Assembly: GCA_050949165.1 (NCBI GenBank)
Contig: JBMNFF010000009.1
Coordinates: 62,001 to 126,000 of the forward strand
From: DAIOXA01 sp050949165
Lineage (GTDB): Bacteria > Bacillota > Proteinivoracia > UBA4975
Length of the DNA: 64,000 nt
Reading direction: 5' to 3'
The stretch's first letter is position 1. Each line of letters begins with the position of its first letter. The notes below the pieces were generated by a model that ran no database searches, was not told the origin of the DNA, and was given only the letters and a program-made list of their open reading frames with translations. Positions 15,938 through 24,559 of the stretch are shown piece after piece. The position numbers were made by a program, and so were the translations under genes.

Positions 15938-18370
15938 ATGTCTATAGAGTTTACCCACGGTAAAATTCTACCCAGAGAAGTCAGCAGGGAAATGCGCGAG
16001 TCCTTTATGGACTATGCCATGAGCGTCATCATGAGCCGGGCTCTGCCTGATGTTCGCGATGGATTAAAGCCGGTCCATCGCCGCATCCTCTATGCCATGA
16101 ACGAACTGGGCCTGCACCCCAACAAGGGGTATAAGAAGTCGGCCAGGATTGTCGGCGAAGTCCTGGGTAAGTACCATCCCCACGGGGATGTGGCCCTCTA
16201 TGACACCATGGTCCGGATGGCTCAGGATTTCTCCATTCGCTATCCCTTGGTGGACGGACACGGAAACTTCGGTTCCATCGACGGCGACCCGGCGGCAGCA
16301 ATGAGGTACACAGAAGTGCGCATGACCAGGTTGGCCACAGTTCTCTTGGCAGATATCGATAAAGAGACCGTCGAATTTATGCCCAACTTTGACGAGACCC
16401 TGGAAGAGCCCAAAGTCTTGCCCTCCCGTTTTCCCAACCTTCTGGTCAATGGGACCGCAGGCATTGCGGTGGGAATGGCCACCAATATCCCCCCCCACAA
16501 TATGGGGGAAGTGGTAGAGGCCATAAAGGCCATGGTCAATAATCCGGAAATAAGCAGTGAGGCATTGATGAAGTATATCAAGGGGCCGGATTTTCCCACT
16601 GCGGGGGTTATCTTGGGCAGGGACGGAATAAAAAAGGCCTACAAGACGGGAAGGGGCTCCATTACCCTGCGGGGAGAAGTAAAGATAGAAACCCTGGCCA
16701 ATGGCAAGCAGACCCTGATTGTCAATGAACTTCCTTATCAAGTCAATAAGGCAAAACTGATCGAAAAAATCGCCGAGCTGGTCAGGGATAAGAAAATTGA
16801 GGGAATTACCGACCTGCGGGATGAAACGGACCGGCAGGGCATTCGCATCGTCATCGAGCTGAAAAAAGATGCAAATCCCCATATAATCCTCAACCAGCTG
16901 TACAAGTTTACCCAGCTCCAGCAGAGCTTTGGCATCATCATGCTGGCCCTGGTGGACAACCGGCCCAAGGTCCTCTCTCTCAGGGACATGGTCTATTATT
17001 ATCTGGAACACCAGCGGGAGATCATCACCCGCAGGACCCAGTACGAACTGAAGAAAGCAGAGGATAGGCTCCATATTTTAGAGGGTTTCAAGATAGCTTT
17101 GGATAATTTGGACGCGGTCATTAATCTGATTCGCAAGTCTCGGGATGCCGATGCGGCCCGGGAAGGGCTGATGCGCAACTTTTCCTTGAGCAGAGTTCAG
17201 GCCCAGGCCATCCTGGACATGCGCCTGCACAGACTGACCGGTTTAGAGCGGGAAAAGGTGGAGCAGGAATATCGGGAAATCCAGGAGAGGATTCGCAATC
17301 TCAAAGAAATCCTGGCCGATCCCCGTAAAATCGATGCCATCATTGTCGAAGAGCTCACGGAGATCGCAGATAAGTACGGCGATGAGCGGCGCACCCGCAT
17401 TGTCAACCGCGATGGCGAATTGGAGATAGAGGACCTGATTGCCGACGAGGATGTGGTGATAACCATCACCCATCAGGGCTATATCAAGAGAATTCCCGTC
17501 AACACCTATCGCAGCCAAAATCGAGGGGGACGGGGAATCACGGCTCTGAACCGGCGGGAGGATGATTTTGTCGAGCACCTGTTCATCACATCGACTCATA
17601 AGAACATCCTCTTCCTCACCAACCTGGGGCAGGTATACCGGAAGAAGGTCTACGAGATTCCCGAGGCCAGCCGTCAGGCCCGGGGAGTGGCGGTGGTCAA
17701 CCTGATTCCCCTGCGCCCGGGGGAGAAGATCAGCGCGGTGATCCAGGTTACGGAATTTTCCTGTGATAAATTCCTGGTTATGGCAACCCGAGCAGGGTAC
17801 ATCAAGAAAACCTGCCTGGACCAATTCGACACCAACCTTCGCTCCGGCCTCATAGCCATCAAGCTGGAGTCTAAAGATGAGCTGATTGGCGTGCGCTTGA
17901 CCGACGGCGACCAGGAGATAATGCTGTTTACCGAAGGCGGCCTGGCAATCCGCTTTGACGAAACGGAGATTCGGCCGATGGGCCGGGTAGCCCGGGGCGT
18001 CAAGGGAATACGGCTGGTGCAGGGAGATAACCTGGTGGATATGGTCACCCTGGAGAGGGATGGCCATGTCTTGGTGGTCACCGAAGAAGGCTTCGGCAAG
18101 CGGGTCCGCACCGACGAGTTCCGGGCTCAAGCAAGGGGTGGCAAGGGAATAAAGGCCGTGGGGCTGACCAAGGAAAGCGGCAAAATGGTGGGAGGCAAAA
18201 TCGTCACCCCCGGCGACGATCTGATGATCGTTACTGCAAAGGGAGTCCTGATCCGCCAACAGGTTGACGGCATATCCGTTCTCGGCCGGCCGGCCCGGGG
18301 CATGAAAGTCATCCGCTTAGATGAAGGGGATAGAGTTGTGGCCGTGGCCCGGGTGGTTCGGGAGGAATAA
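15938..18370 (+). CDS. gyrA: DNA gyrase subunit A
   Basis: DNA-cleaving and wrapping subunit of gyrase. The 810-aa protein has the winged-helix core with the catalytic tyrosine in AAMRYTEVRM, and six beta-pinwheel repeats at the C-terminus. The GyrA-box, needed for DNA wrapping, is present as QNRGGRG, a one-residue-expanded form of QRGGRG. ATG start with GGAGAG upstream. A strong terminator follows, ending the dnaA-gyrA transcription block. Confidence 0.98.
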   Translation: MSIEFTHGKILPREVSREMRESFMDYAMSVIMSRALPDVRDGLKPVHRRILYAMNELGLHPNKGYKKSARIVGEVLGKYHPHGDVALYDTMVRMAQDFSIRYPLVDGHGNFGSIDGDPAAAMRYTEVRMTRLATVLLADIDKETVEFMPNFDETLEEPKVLPSRFPNLLVNGTAGIAVGMATNIPPHNMGEVVEAIKAMVNNPEISSEALMKYIKGPDFPTAGVILGRDGIKKAYKTGRGSITLRGEVKIETLANGKQTLIVNELPYQVNKAKLIEKIAELVRDKKIEGITDLRDETDRQGIRIVIELKKDANPHIILNQLYKFTQLQQSFGIIMLALVDNRPKVLSLRDMVYYYLEHQREIITRRTQYELKKAEDRLHILEGFKIALDNLDAVINLIRKSRDADAAREGLMRNFSLSRVQAQAILDMRLHRLTGLEREKVEQEYREIQERIRNLKEILADPRKIDAIIVEELTEIADKYGDERRTRIVNRDGELEIEDLIADEDVVITITHQGYIKRIPVNTYRSQNRGGRGITALNRREDDFVEHLFITSTHKNILFLTNLGQVYRKKVYEIPEASRQARGVAVVNLIPLRPGEKISAVIQVTEFSCDKFLVMATRAGYIKKTCLDQFDTNLRSGLIAIKLESKDELIGVRLTDGDQEIMLFTEGGLAIRFDETEIRPMGRVARGVKGIRLVQGDNLVDMVTLERDGHVLVVTEEGFGKRVRTDEFRAQARGGKGIKAVGLTKESGKMVGGKIVTPGDDLMIVTAKGVLIRQQVDGISVLGRPARGMKVIRLDEGDRVVAVARVVREE

Positions 18371-18396
18371 GTAGATAACTGATTTCGCACAGAGAT

Positions 18397-18425
18397 CCCG
18401 GTCGTGTCAACGACCGGGCTTCTTT
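18397..18425 (+). terminator. Rho-independent terminator after gyrA
   Basis: CCCGGTCGT (18397-18405) pairs perfectly with ACGACCGGG (18410-18418) around a GTCA loop, followed by CTTCTTTTT. Confidence 0.92.
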
Positions 18426-18492
18426 TTGCCCGGCGCCTGATTACTTGCCTGGCCAGTGGGCAAGATATTGAAAAGAAAAGGGAGGTGTCGGC

Positions 18493-19314
18493 ATGAGGCC
18501 GGTGTGGAAAGGGGCGGTCAGCTTTGGTCTGGTTAACATTCCCGTCAAGATGTACACCGCCAGCGAAGACAAATCCATAAAGTTTAAGTACTTGCATAGC
18601 CAGTGCAATACCCCCTTAAAGTATCAGCGGGTTTGTCCCCGCTGTAACCGGGAAGTGCAGTGGGAGGAAATAGTCCGGGGCTATGAATATCAAAGAGACC
18701 GATTTGTGGTAATGAGAGATGAGGACTTTGAATCCATACCCACCAAGCAAACCAGGTCCATAGACATCATCGACTTCTGCCGCCTGGAAGAGATAGATCC
18801 CATCTATTACGAGAAGAGCTATTATTTGGGCCCCGAGGAAACCGGCAAAAAGGCATACAACCTCCTGGTCAGCGCCCTCAGAGATACAGGCAGGGTGGCG
18901 GTGGCCAAGGTGGTGATCCGGTCCAAGCAGGCCCTGGCTGCCATTCGGATTTATAAAGATGTTCTGGTGATGGAGACGATGAAATACCCCGATGAAATCA
19001 GGTCTCAACAAGAAATACCGGGAATCGAGCCCGACTTGGCGGCATCTCAGCGGGAATTGGATATGGCCATTCAACTGGTAGAGGGGATGACCGAACCCTT
19101 TGAACCACAAAAATACACCGACGAGTACAGAAAGGCCCTGCTGGAGTTGATAGAAGCCAAGATTCAGGGTCAAGAGCCGGATTTCCACGAGGAAAGGCCT
19201 GTAGAGGGCGTGGTTGACCTCATGGAATCCCTGAAGGCCAGCCTCGAGGCCATAGAAAAAGAGCGCTTTACGCCGGCGGCCGATAAGCGCAGGCAGAAAG
19301 GCGTCGTCGGCTGA
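18493..19314 (+). CDS. ku: non-homologous end-joining protein Ku
   Basis: Bacterial Ku forms a homodimeric ring on double-strand breaks and recruits LigD-type enzymes. The 273-aa protein has the standard N-terminus (MRPVWKGAVSFGLVNIPVKM) and the core beta-barrel with EEIVRGYEYQRDRFVVM; a CPRC pair at about residue 48 lies in the position seen in many bacterial Ku proteins. The C-terminal tail is short and basic. Its TGA overlaps the ATG of the ligase gene, so the two are coupled. In spore formers Ku often protects dormant spores, which fits this genome. Confidence 0.95.
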   Translation: MRPVWKGAVSFGLVNIPVKMYTASEDKSIKFKYLHSQCNTPLKYQRVCPRCNREVQWEEIVRGYEYQRDRFVVMRDEDFESIPTKQTRSIDIIDFCRLEEIDPIYYEKSYYLGPEETGKKAYNLLVSALRDTGRVAVAKVVIRSKQALAAIRIYKDVLVMETMKYPDEIRSQQEIPGIEPDLAASQRELDMAIQLVEGMTEPFEPQKYTDEYRKALLELIEAKIQGQEPDFHEERPVEGVVDLMESLKASLEAIEKERFTPAADKRRQKGVVG

Positions 19315-20219
19315 TGGAGCCGGGAATGACCGGGGTAATGGAACCGGTGCTGGATCAATATCTGGAAAACAATAGAAACACCATCTACCAGGTTAAGTGG
19401 GATGGAGTCCGCATGCTGTGCTTTGTCGAAAAGGGCGAGGTCATCCTCCAAAACCGGCGGGGCAGGATTAAGACTGCAGCCTTTCCGGAGCTAAACAGTC
19501 TCGGGGAAATTGACCGGCAACCCCTGGTTCTGGACGGGGAAATCGTGGTGCTCAAAAATGGGAGGCCGGATTTTGCCCAGGTCCTCAGGCGAAATTTTTC
19601 CGCCCGCCCGGGCCTGGGGGCGCCGCCAATTTCCTACATAGTCTTTGACATCTTACGCTGGCAGGGGGAAGATATCAGGGGCAAGTGTCTGGCCGAGCGT
19701 CAGGAACTGCTGGCCAGGGTCCGGTTTCCCCCGGAGCCGGCATCGGTCATCGACAACTTTCGGGACGGGGTGCAGCTTATGGCCCTGACCAGGGAGCGGG
19801 CTTGGGAAGGGGTAGTGGCCAAGGATATCGATAGCCCCTACGTTGCCGGCAAGTCGCCGTACTGGCGCAAGTATAAAAATCAGCAAAGGGACATATTCAC
19901 TATAGTGGGGTACCTGGCCAAACAGGGGCAGCTCTCCTCCCTTCTCGTCGCCAAGGATTTTGGCGAGGGCTTGGTTCTTACCGGTTCGGTGGGTAGTGGC
20001 CTCAGCAATGTCTGTCGGAGAATGCTTATGGAGATATTCCCGATGCTCATCCTGCCGGAGCCGCCTTTGCAGGTGCCGGAAAAGACAAAGGCGGCCGCTT
20101 GGCTTGAGCCGGTGCTCCAGGCAGAGGTGGTTTTTATGGAATGGACCGAGGCCTTAACCCTTCGGGCTCCAGTGCTAAAGGCGCTGCTACTGGAGGGAAA
20201 AAGATATGAGTTATCTTGA
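19314..20219 (+). CDS. ligD: ATP-dependent DNA ligase, LigD ligase-domain type
   Basis: Stand-alone nucleotidyltransferase/OB-fold ligase that seals ends brought together by Ku. Motif I is KWDGVR with the adenylated lysine at residue 28; motif III is near ISYIVFDIL, motif IV is EGVVAKD and motif V is YWRKYK. The 301-aa length matches an isolated LigD ligase module; no polymerase or phosphoesterase is fused to it. It overlaps Ku by 1 bp and the polymerase gene by 14 bp, a tight three-gene operon. Confidence 0.92.
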   Translation: MEPGMTGVMEPVLDQYLENNRNTIYQVKWDGVRMLCFVEKGEVILQNRRGRIKTAAFPELNSLGEIDRQPLVLDGEIVVLKNGRPDFAQVLRRNFSARPGLGAPPISYIVFDILRWQGEDIRGKCLAERQELLARVRFPPEPASVIDNFRDGVQLMALTRERAWEGVVAKDIDSPYVAGKSPYWRKYKNQQRDIFTIVGYLAKQGQLSSLLVAKDFGEGLVLTGSVGSGLSNVCRRMLMEIFPMLILPEPPLQVPEKTKAAAWLEPVLQAEVVFMEWTEALTLRAPVLKALLLEGKRYELS

Positions 20220-21102
20220 CATCCAGGGAAGAAAGGTGCGAGTTTCCAACCTGGACAAGGTCTTGTGGCCCCGGACGGGCACCACCAAGGGGCAGATGCT
20301 GGATTACTATATAAAGGTCTCGCCTTGGTTGCTGCCCTGCTTGCGTGGGCGTTTGATTTCCATGCAGCGTTTTCCCAACGGCGTTGAAGCCAAGGGATTT
20401 TACCAAAAAAACTGTCCGGGAAATCCCCCACCCTGGGTCAACACCTATGCCATTCGGCGCAAGGATGGAAGGCAAACTGAGTATGTTCTCATCGATTCCC
20501 TGCCGACCCTGATCTGGTTGGCTAACCTCGGAGTCATAGAATTTCATCCTTGGCTGTCCAGCCTGCCCCATCTGGACAATCCGGATTTTGCCGTTTTTGA
20601 CCTGGATCCCATGGAGAAGTACGGATTTGAAGAGGTCCGCCAAGTCGCTCTGGCAATCAAGGAATTGCTGGATCGCCTGAAGCTCAGGGGCCAGGCCAAA
20701 ACTTCCGGCGCCACCGGATTGCAGATCTTTATCCCACTGGAACCTGTATATACATACAAGCAAGTCCGGGATTTTGTCCTGGCCTGTTGCGCAGTAATTA
20801 ATAAAAAATACCCGCACTGGACCACCCTGGAGCGCAACATCAAGCACAGGGAGGGGAAGATATACTTGGACTATGGCCAAAATGCCCGGGAACAGACCAT
20901 CGTCTCTGCCTACAGCCTCCGTCCTCGCCTTCTTCCCAGCTATTCTGCACCTCTGCACTGGGAGGATCTGGACCGGAGGCTGGAGCCGGAACGATTCAAC
21001 CTGCATTCCTTTCTGAAAAACTCCCGTCCCCAGGTCTGGTTGGATGGCGTTCCCAAACAGCGCCTGGAATCTGCAGCAGATATCTTAAAAAAGATGTTAT
21101 AA
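20206..21102 (+). CDS. ligD: LigD-type polymerase (archaeo-eukaryotic primase fold)
   Basis: Stand-alone LigD polymerase module, which fills gaps at broken ends, often with ribonucleotides. The 298-aa protein has the metal-binding Asp pair in FDLDP (D132, D134) and a third acidic site in IYLDYGQNAREQT. The usual SGG-x-GLH nucleotide-contact motif reads SGATGLQ here, so the His is Gln. No 3'-phosphoesterase gene is nearby. Start ATG at 20206 lies inside the ligase gene's end, so translation is coupled. Confidence 0.92.
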   Translation: MSYLDIQGRKVRVSNLDKVLWPRTGTTKGQMLDYYIKVSPWLLPCLRGRLISMQRFPNGVEAKGFYQKNCPGNPPPWVNTYAIRRKDGRQTEYVLIDSLPTLIWLANLGVIEFHPWLSSLPHLDNPDFAVFDLDPMEKYGFEEVRQVALAIKELLDRLKLRGQAKTSGATGLQIFIPLEPVYTYKQVRDFVLACCAVINKKYPHWTTLERNIKHREGKIYLDYGQNAREQTIVSAYSLRPRLLPSYSAPLHWEDLDRRLEPERFNLHSFLKNSRPQVWLDGVPKQRLESAADILKKML

Positions 21103-21193
21103 TTATAGGGCTTGCAGGATTTTAAATCTTGCTGGTCGAAAGTAATATAGCAGTACAATCGGAGCTGGCACCATTTGTGAGGAGGAGATTGTT

Positions 21194-23266
21194 GTGAAGA
21201 TCTATTCGACGGAGAAATTGCGCAATATCAGCATCATAGGTCATGGCGGATCTGGAAAGACGACATTGACGGAGAGCATGTTGTATTCTTCCGGGGCCGT
21301 TCAACGCATTGGCAAGGTGGAAGACGGGACAACCACCACAGACTTCGATGCCGATGAAATTAAAAGGCAGATTTCCATCAACGCGGCCATGGCGCCGGTT
21401 GAGTGGAAGGACTGCAAGTTGAACTTGATTGATACACCTGGCTACTTCGACTTTGTCGGCGAAGTAATCGGGTCCCTCAGGGTGGTTGAAACCGCCCTCA
21501 TCAACCTGTGCGCCGTATCCGGGGTTGAGGTGGGCACAGAGCAGGTCTGGAAACTTGCCGAGAAGGGAAATTTGGCTCGTATTCTTTTTGTCAACAAGAT
21601 GGACCGGGAAAACGCCAATTTTGACAAGGTCCTCACCCAGGCCAGGGATATGTTCGGAGCCAATGTGGTCCCCATACAGCTCCCCATAGGCAGCGAAGAC
21701 AAGTTCACTGGCCTGGTCGACCTGTTGCAGATGAAAGCGATCCTCTTTTCCGGAGAAAAGTTCCAGGTGGCGGATATCCCCGCCGAGCTGGCGGATCAGG
21801 CTGCCGAGTACCGGGAGCAACTGGTGGAAATTGCCGCCGAAACCGATGATGAGCTTACTTTGAAATATCTCGAGGGCGAAGAGCTGACCGATGAGGAAAT
21901 AATCAAGGGGATTCAGCGGGCCGTTGGCGCCGCCAAGCTCTTCCCTGTTCTCTGTGGTTCTGCAGTCAAGAGCATAGGTATTCCTCAGCTCCTGGACTTT
22001 TTGGTCTTTGCTGCGCCGCAACCTGCCGATGTGGTTGAGGCTGTTGCGGAAGAAGGAAAGACAGTCGAGCTAAAGGGCGGCTCTGGCGAGCCCTTCCGGG
22101 CCCTGGTTTTCAAAACTATGGCGGACCCCTACGTTGGCAAGGTGAGCTTCTTCAGGGTTTACAGCGGCGCCCTCAGCTCCGACACCCAGGTGATAAACCT
22201 GAACAAGGGCAAGACGGAAAGGGTCGCCCAGATCTACCTGTTCCGGGGCAAGAATCAGATTCCCGTTGCCAAGGTAGAAGCCGGGGATATCGCTGCCGTC
22301 GCCAAACTCCAGGATACTTCTACAGGAGACACTTTGGGGACCAAGGACTGCAAGAGTATCCTCAGGGGCATAGAGTTTCCTGTTCCTATGACTTCCTTTG
22401 CGGTGGAGCCCAAGTCCAAGAACGACGAGGAAAAAGTCGGGGCAGGTCTGGCCCGGTTCTTGGAAGAGGACCCGACCTTCAAGGTTGAGCGCAATGCCGA
22501 GACCAAGCAGACGTTGATTTATGGAATGGGCGATACCCACCTGGAAATCATCGTCAGTCGGCTTTCCAAAAAGTTCGGAGTGGAAGTCAATTTGAACAAG
22601 CCCAAGATTGCTTACAAAGAGACCATCCGCGGCACCGCCGAGGTGGAAGGCAAGCATAAGAAGCAATCCGGCGGCCGGGGTCAGTACGGTCACGTCAAGA
22701 TCTTGTTCGAACCCCTTCCCCGGGGGCAACATTTTGAATTCGTCGACAAGATTTTTGGCGGCGCTGTTCCCAGGAACTATATCCCCGCAGTCGAAAAGGG
22801 CTTGATTGAAGCCATGGAGGAAGGAGTTTTGGCCGGATTCCCCGCAGTGGACATCAGGGCCACCCTCCTGGACGGTTCTTACCACAGCGTGGACTCTTCG
22901 GAAATGGCCTTTAAAATTGCCGCCTCTCTGGCCTATAAAAAGGGAATGGCTGAAGCGGACCCAGTATTACTGGAGCCCTATGTCAACGTCGAAGTCCGGG
23001 TGCCAGAGAACTTCATGGGAGATATCATGGGGGATATGCCTTCCCGCCGGGGCAGAGTATCGGGCATGGAACCCCAGGCAGACGGAACACAAATCATCAG
23101 AGCTCAGGTTCCCCTGGCCGAGATGTTTGGCTACTCGATAGACTTGCGCTCCATGACCCAAGGCAGAGGTCAGTTCAGCATGGAGTACTCCCATTACGAA
23201 GAGGTTCCCGCCCATATTGCCGAAAAAATCATTGAAGAGTACAAAAAGGAAGCTTCAGAGGAATAA
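21194..23266 (+). CDS. elongation factor G-like protein (EF-G2 type)
   Basis: Translational GTPase of the EF-G-like subfamily. The 690-aa protein has all five EF-G domains but a P-loop of GHGGSGKTTL instead of the canonical AHIDAGKTT; switch II is DTPGYFDF and the G4 motif is NKMD. That P-loop marks the EF-G-2/FusA2-like group, distinct from the str-operon EF-G. Whether it acts in translocation, recycling or stress is unknown. GTG start at 21194 with GAGGAG upstream; own transcription unit ended by a strong terminator. Confidence 0.9.
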   Translation: MKIYSTEKLRNISIIGHGGSGKTTLTESMLYSSGAVQRIGKVEDGTTTTDFDADEIKRQISINAAMAPVEWKDCKLNLIDTPGYFDFVGEVIGSLRVVETALINLCAVSGVEVGTEQVWKLAEKGNLARILFVNKMDRENANFDKVLTQARDMFGANVVPIQLPIGSEDKFTGLVDLLQMKAILFSGEKFQVADIPAELADQAAEYREQLVEIAAETDDELTLKYLEGEELTDEEIIKGIQRAVGAAKLFPVLCGSAVKSIGIPQLLDFLVFAAPQPADVVEAVAEEGKTVELKGGSGEPFRALVFKTMADPYVGKVSFFRVYSGALSSDTQVINLNKGKTERVAQIYLFRGKNQIPVAKVEAGDIAAVAKLQDTSTGDTLGTKDCKSILRGIEFPVPMTSFAVEPKSKNDEEKVGAGLARFLEEDPTFKVERNAETKQTLIYGMGDTHLEIIVSRLSKKFGVEVNLNKPKIAYKETIRGTAEVEGKHKKQSGGRGQYGHVKILFEPLPRGQHFEFVDKIFGGAVPRNYIPAVEKGLIEAMEEGVLAGFPAVDIRATLLDGSYHSVDSSEMAFKIAASLAYKKGMAEADPVLLEPYVNVEVRVPENFMGDIMGDMPSRRGRVSGMEPQADGTQIIRAQVPLAEMFGYSIDLRSMTQGRGQFSMEYSHYEEVPAHIAEKIIEEYKKEASEE

Positions 23267-23280
23267 GGACGAGGTATCCC

Positions 23281-23305
23281 GCCGGGCACTTTTGCCCGGC
23301 TTTTT
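23281..23305 (+). terminator. Rho-independent terminator after the EF-G-like gene
   Basis: GCCGGGCA and TGCCCGGC form a perfect 8-bp stem around CTTT, followed by TTTTT. Confidence 0.95.
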
Positions 23306-23420
23306 AATACAAAAAATTTGATTTTTGTAAGAAAGTGCTGTTTGCCAAAGCAACTGTTTTTGGTTAAAATAAGAGGGCCAAATATGTTTTAGCATGGTTG
23401 TAATTGGTCCGGTGCGGTCA

Positions 23421-23449
23421 TTGACATAACCCTTTGGGTATGTTAAAAT
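23421..23449 (+). promoter_or_regulatory. sigma-A promoter for the tRNA island
   Basis: A perfect TTGACA (23421-23426), 17-bp spacer and TAAAAT (23444-23449) lie just before the first serine tRNA. The start point would be near 23456, so the leader is about 10 nt. Between 23306 and 23420 I see only an AT-rich hairpin (23309-23328). Confidence 0.85.
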
Positions 23450-23466
23450 GGCTTGCGTCACCTGTT

Positions 23467-23553
23467 GGAGGGGTGTCCGAGCGGTTTAAGGAGCTGGTCT
23501 TGAAAACCAGTGACTCGCGAGAGCCGTGGGTTCGAATCCCACCCCCTCCGCCA
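23467..23553 (+). tRNA. tRNA-Ser (UGA)
   Basis: Class II tRNA with a long variable arm. Acceptor GGAGGGG pairs with CCCCTCC and CCA is encoded. The anticodon loop CTTGAAA between CTGGT and ACCAG gives anticodon TGA. Confidence 0.95.
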
Positions 23554-23564
23554 TGAAGGATTAT

Positions 23565-23658
23565 GGAGAGATGCCCGAGTAGGCCGAAGGGGATCGCCTG
23601 CTAAGCGATTAAGCGACTTATACTCGCTTCGAGGGTTCGAATCCCTCTCTCTCCGCCA
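23565..23658 (+). tRNA. tRNA-Ser (GCU)
   Basis: Class II tRNA with encoded CCA. The anticodon stem-loop ATCGC-CTGCTAA-GCGAT gives anticodon GCT; the variable arm is long, and the T-loop GTTCGAATCC is canonical. Confidence 0.95.
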
Positions 23659-23663
23659 TAGCT

Positions 23664-23740
23664 GTGCCCGTAGCTCAGCTGGATAGAGCGTTTGACTACG
23701 AATCAAAAGGCCGCAGGTTCGAATCCTGCCGGGCACGCCA
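23664..23740 (+). tRNA. tRNA-Arg (ACG)
   Basis: 77-nt tRNA with encoded CCA. The stem-loop TTTGA-CTACGAA-TCAAA gives anticodon ACG, whose A34 is the known substrate of TadA, encoded 150 bp downstream. Confidence 0.95.
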
Positions 23741-23751
23741 TTGTCAATCGC

Positions 23752-23784
23752 ACTGGTCTTTTGACCCTAGGGTCATTGACCAGT
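23752..23784. repeat. nested palindrome between two arginine tRNAs
   Basis: ACTGGTC (23752-23758) and GACCAGT (23778-23784) enclose a second palindrome, TGACCC-TA-GGGTCA (23762-23775). There is no T-run. It may be a processing hairpin in the tRNA precursor or an operator; nothing identifies which. Confidence 0.55.
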
Positions 23785-23799
23785 ATTGTTTATAACCCT

Positions 23800-23875
23800 G
23801 CGCCCGTAGCTCAGGGGACAGAGCACCGGTTTCCTAAACCGGGTGTCGGAGGTTCGAATCCTCCCGGGCGCACCA
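23800..23875 (+). tRNA. tRNA-Arg (CCU)
   Basis: tRNA with encoded CCA. The stem-loop CCGGT-TTCCTAA-ACCGG gives anticodon CCT. Acceptor GCGCCCG pairs with CGGGCGC. Confidence 0.95.
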
Positions 23876-23893
23876 CTGTACTAGGTGGTAGAT

Positions 23894-24343
23894 ATGAACC
23901 ACAATATCTTTATGTCGGTGGCCTTGGCGGCTGCCCGGCGGGCTGCTGAACTTGGCGAAGTTCCCATCGGCGCCGTGGTGGTCACCGGTGAGAACAGGAT
24001 AGTTTCTGTTGCAGGCAATCGCCGGGAAACTGCCAAAGATCCCACCGCCCATGCCGAAATCTTGGCGCTTAAGACTGCCGCCGCCAGATTTGGCGATTGG
24101 CGTCTCTATGGGTGCCGTGTATATGTAACTCTGGAGCCGTGTCCCATGTGCGCCGGCGCGCTCTTACAAGCCCGGGTAGGGGCAGTATATTACGGCGCCT
24201 CAGACCCCAAGGCGGGAGCTTTCGGTTCCCTTATTGACCTGAGGAGGATACCCGGGTATAATCATCATTTGGAGGCTGTGGGTGGAATCATGGCCCCTGA
24301 ATGCGGTAAGATCCTCAAGGAGTTTTTTAAACAACTTAGATAA
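23894..24343 (+). CDS. tadA: tRNA-specific adenosine deaminase TadA
   Basis: Zinc-dependent deaminase that converts A34 to inosine in tRNA-Arg(ACG), allowing it to read CGU, CGC and CGA. The 149-aa protein has the catalytic HAE motif (TAHAEILAL) and the zinc ligands PCPMC. Start at ATG 23894 with AGGTGG upstream; a GTG at 23885 overlaps that site. It is embedded in the tRNA island that encodes its own substrate, and precedes the SRP RNA and dnaX as in Bacillus (yaaJ). Confidence 0.95.
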   Translation: MNHNIFMSVALAAARRAAELGEVPIGAVVVTGENRIVSVAGNRRETAKDPTAHAEILALKTAAARFGDWRLYGCRVYVTLEPCPMCAGALLQARVGAVYYGASDPKAGAFGSLIDLRRIPGYNHHLEAVGGIMAPECGKILKEFFKQLR

Positions 24344-24347
24344 TTGC

Positions 24348-24440
24348 GGAGAGATGGCTGAGTCTGGCTTAAAGCGCTCGCCTCGAAAGCGAGTGGGCGG
24401 CGATCCCGCCCCGTGAGTTCGAATCTCACTCTCTCCGCCA
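24348..24440 (+). tRNA. tRNA-Ser (CGA)
   Basis: Class II tRNA with encoded CCA and a long variable arm. The stem-loop CTCGC-CTCGAAA-GCGAG gives anticodon CGA. Confidence 0.95.
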
Positions 24441-24454
24441 TTATAAGCTAATAC

Positions 24455-24549
24455 GGAGAGATGGCTGAGTTTGGTCGAAGGCGCTCGCCTGGAAAGCGAG
24501 TAGACGGGGTTGACTCGTCTCGAGGGTTCGAATCCCTCTCTCTCCGCCA
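24455..24549 (+). tRNA. tRNA-Ser (GGA)
   Basis: Class II tRNA with encoded CCA. The stem-loop CTCGC-CTGGAAA-GCGAG gives anticodon GGA. With the other three serine tRNAs here it completes the set needed for all serine codons. Confidence 0.95.
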
Positions 24550-24559
24550 CTATGATTGT

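Noticed and set aside
17243..18259. 338-codon open frame antisense to gyrA
   Set aside because: A shadow of gyrA codon usage; no recognisable motif and fully overlapped by a certain gene.
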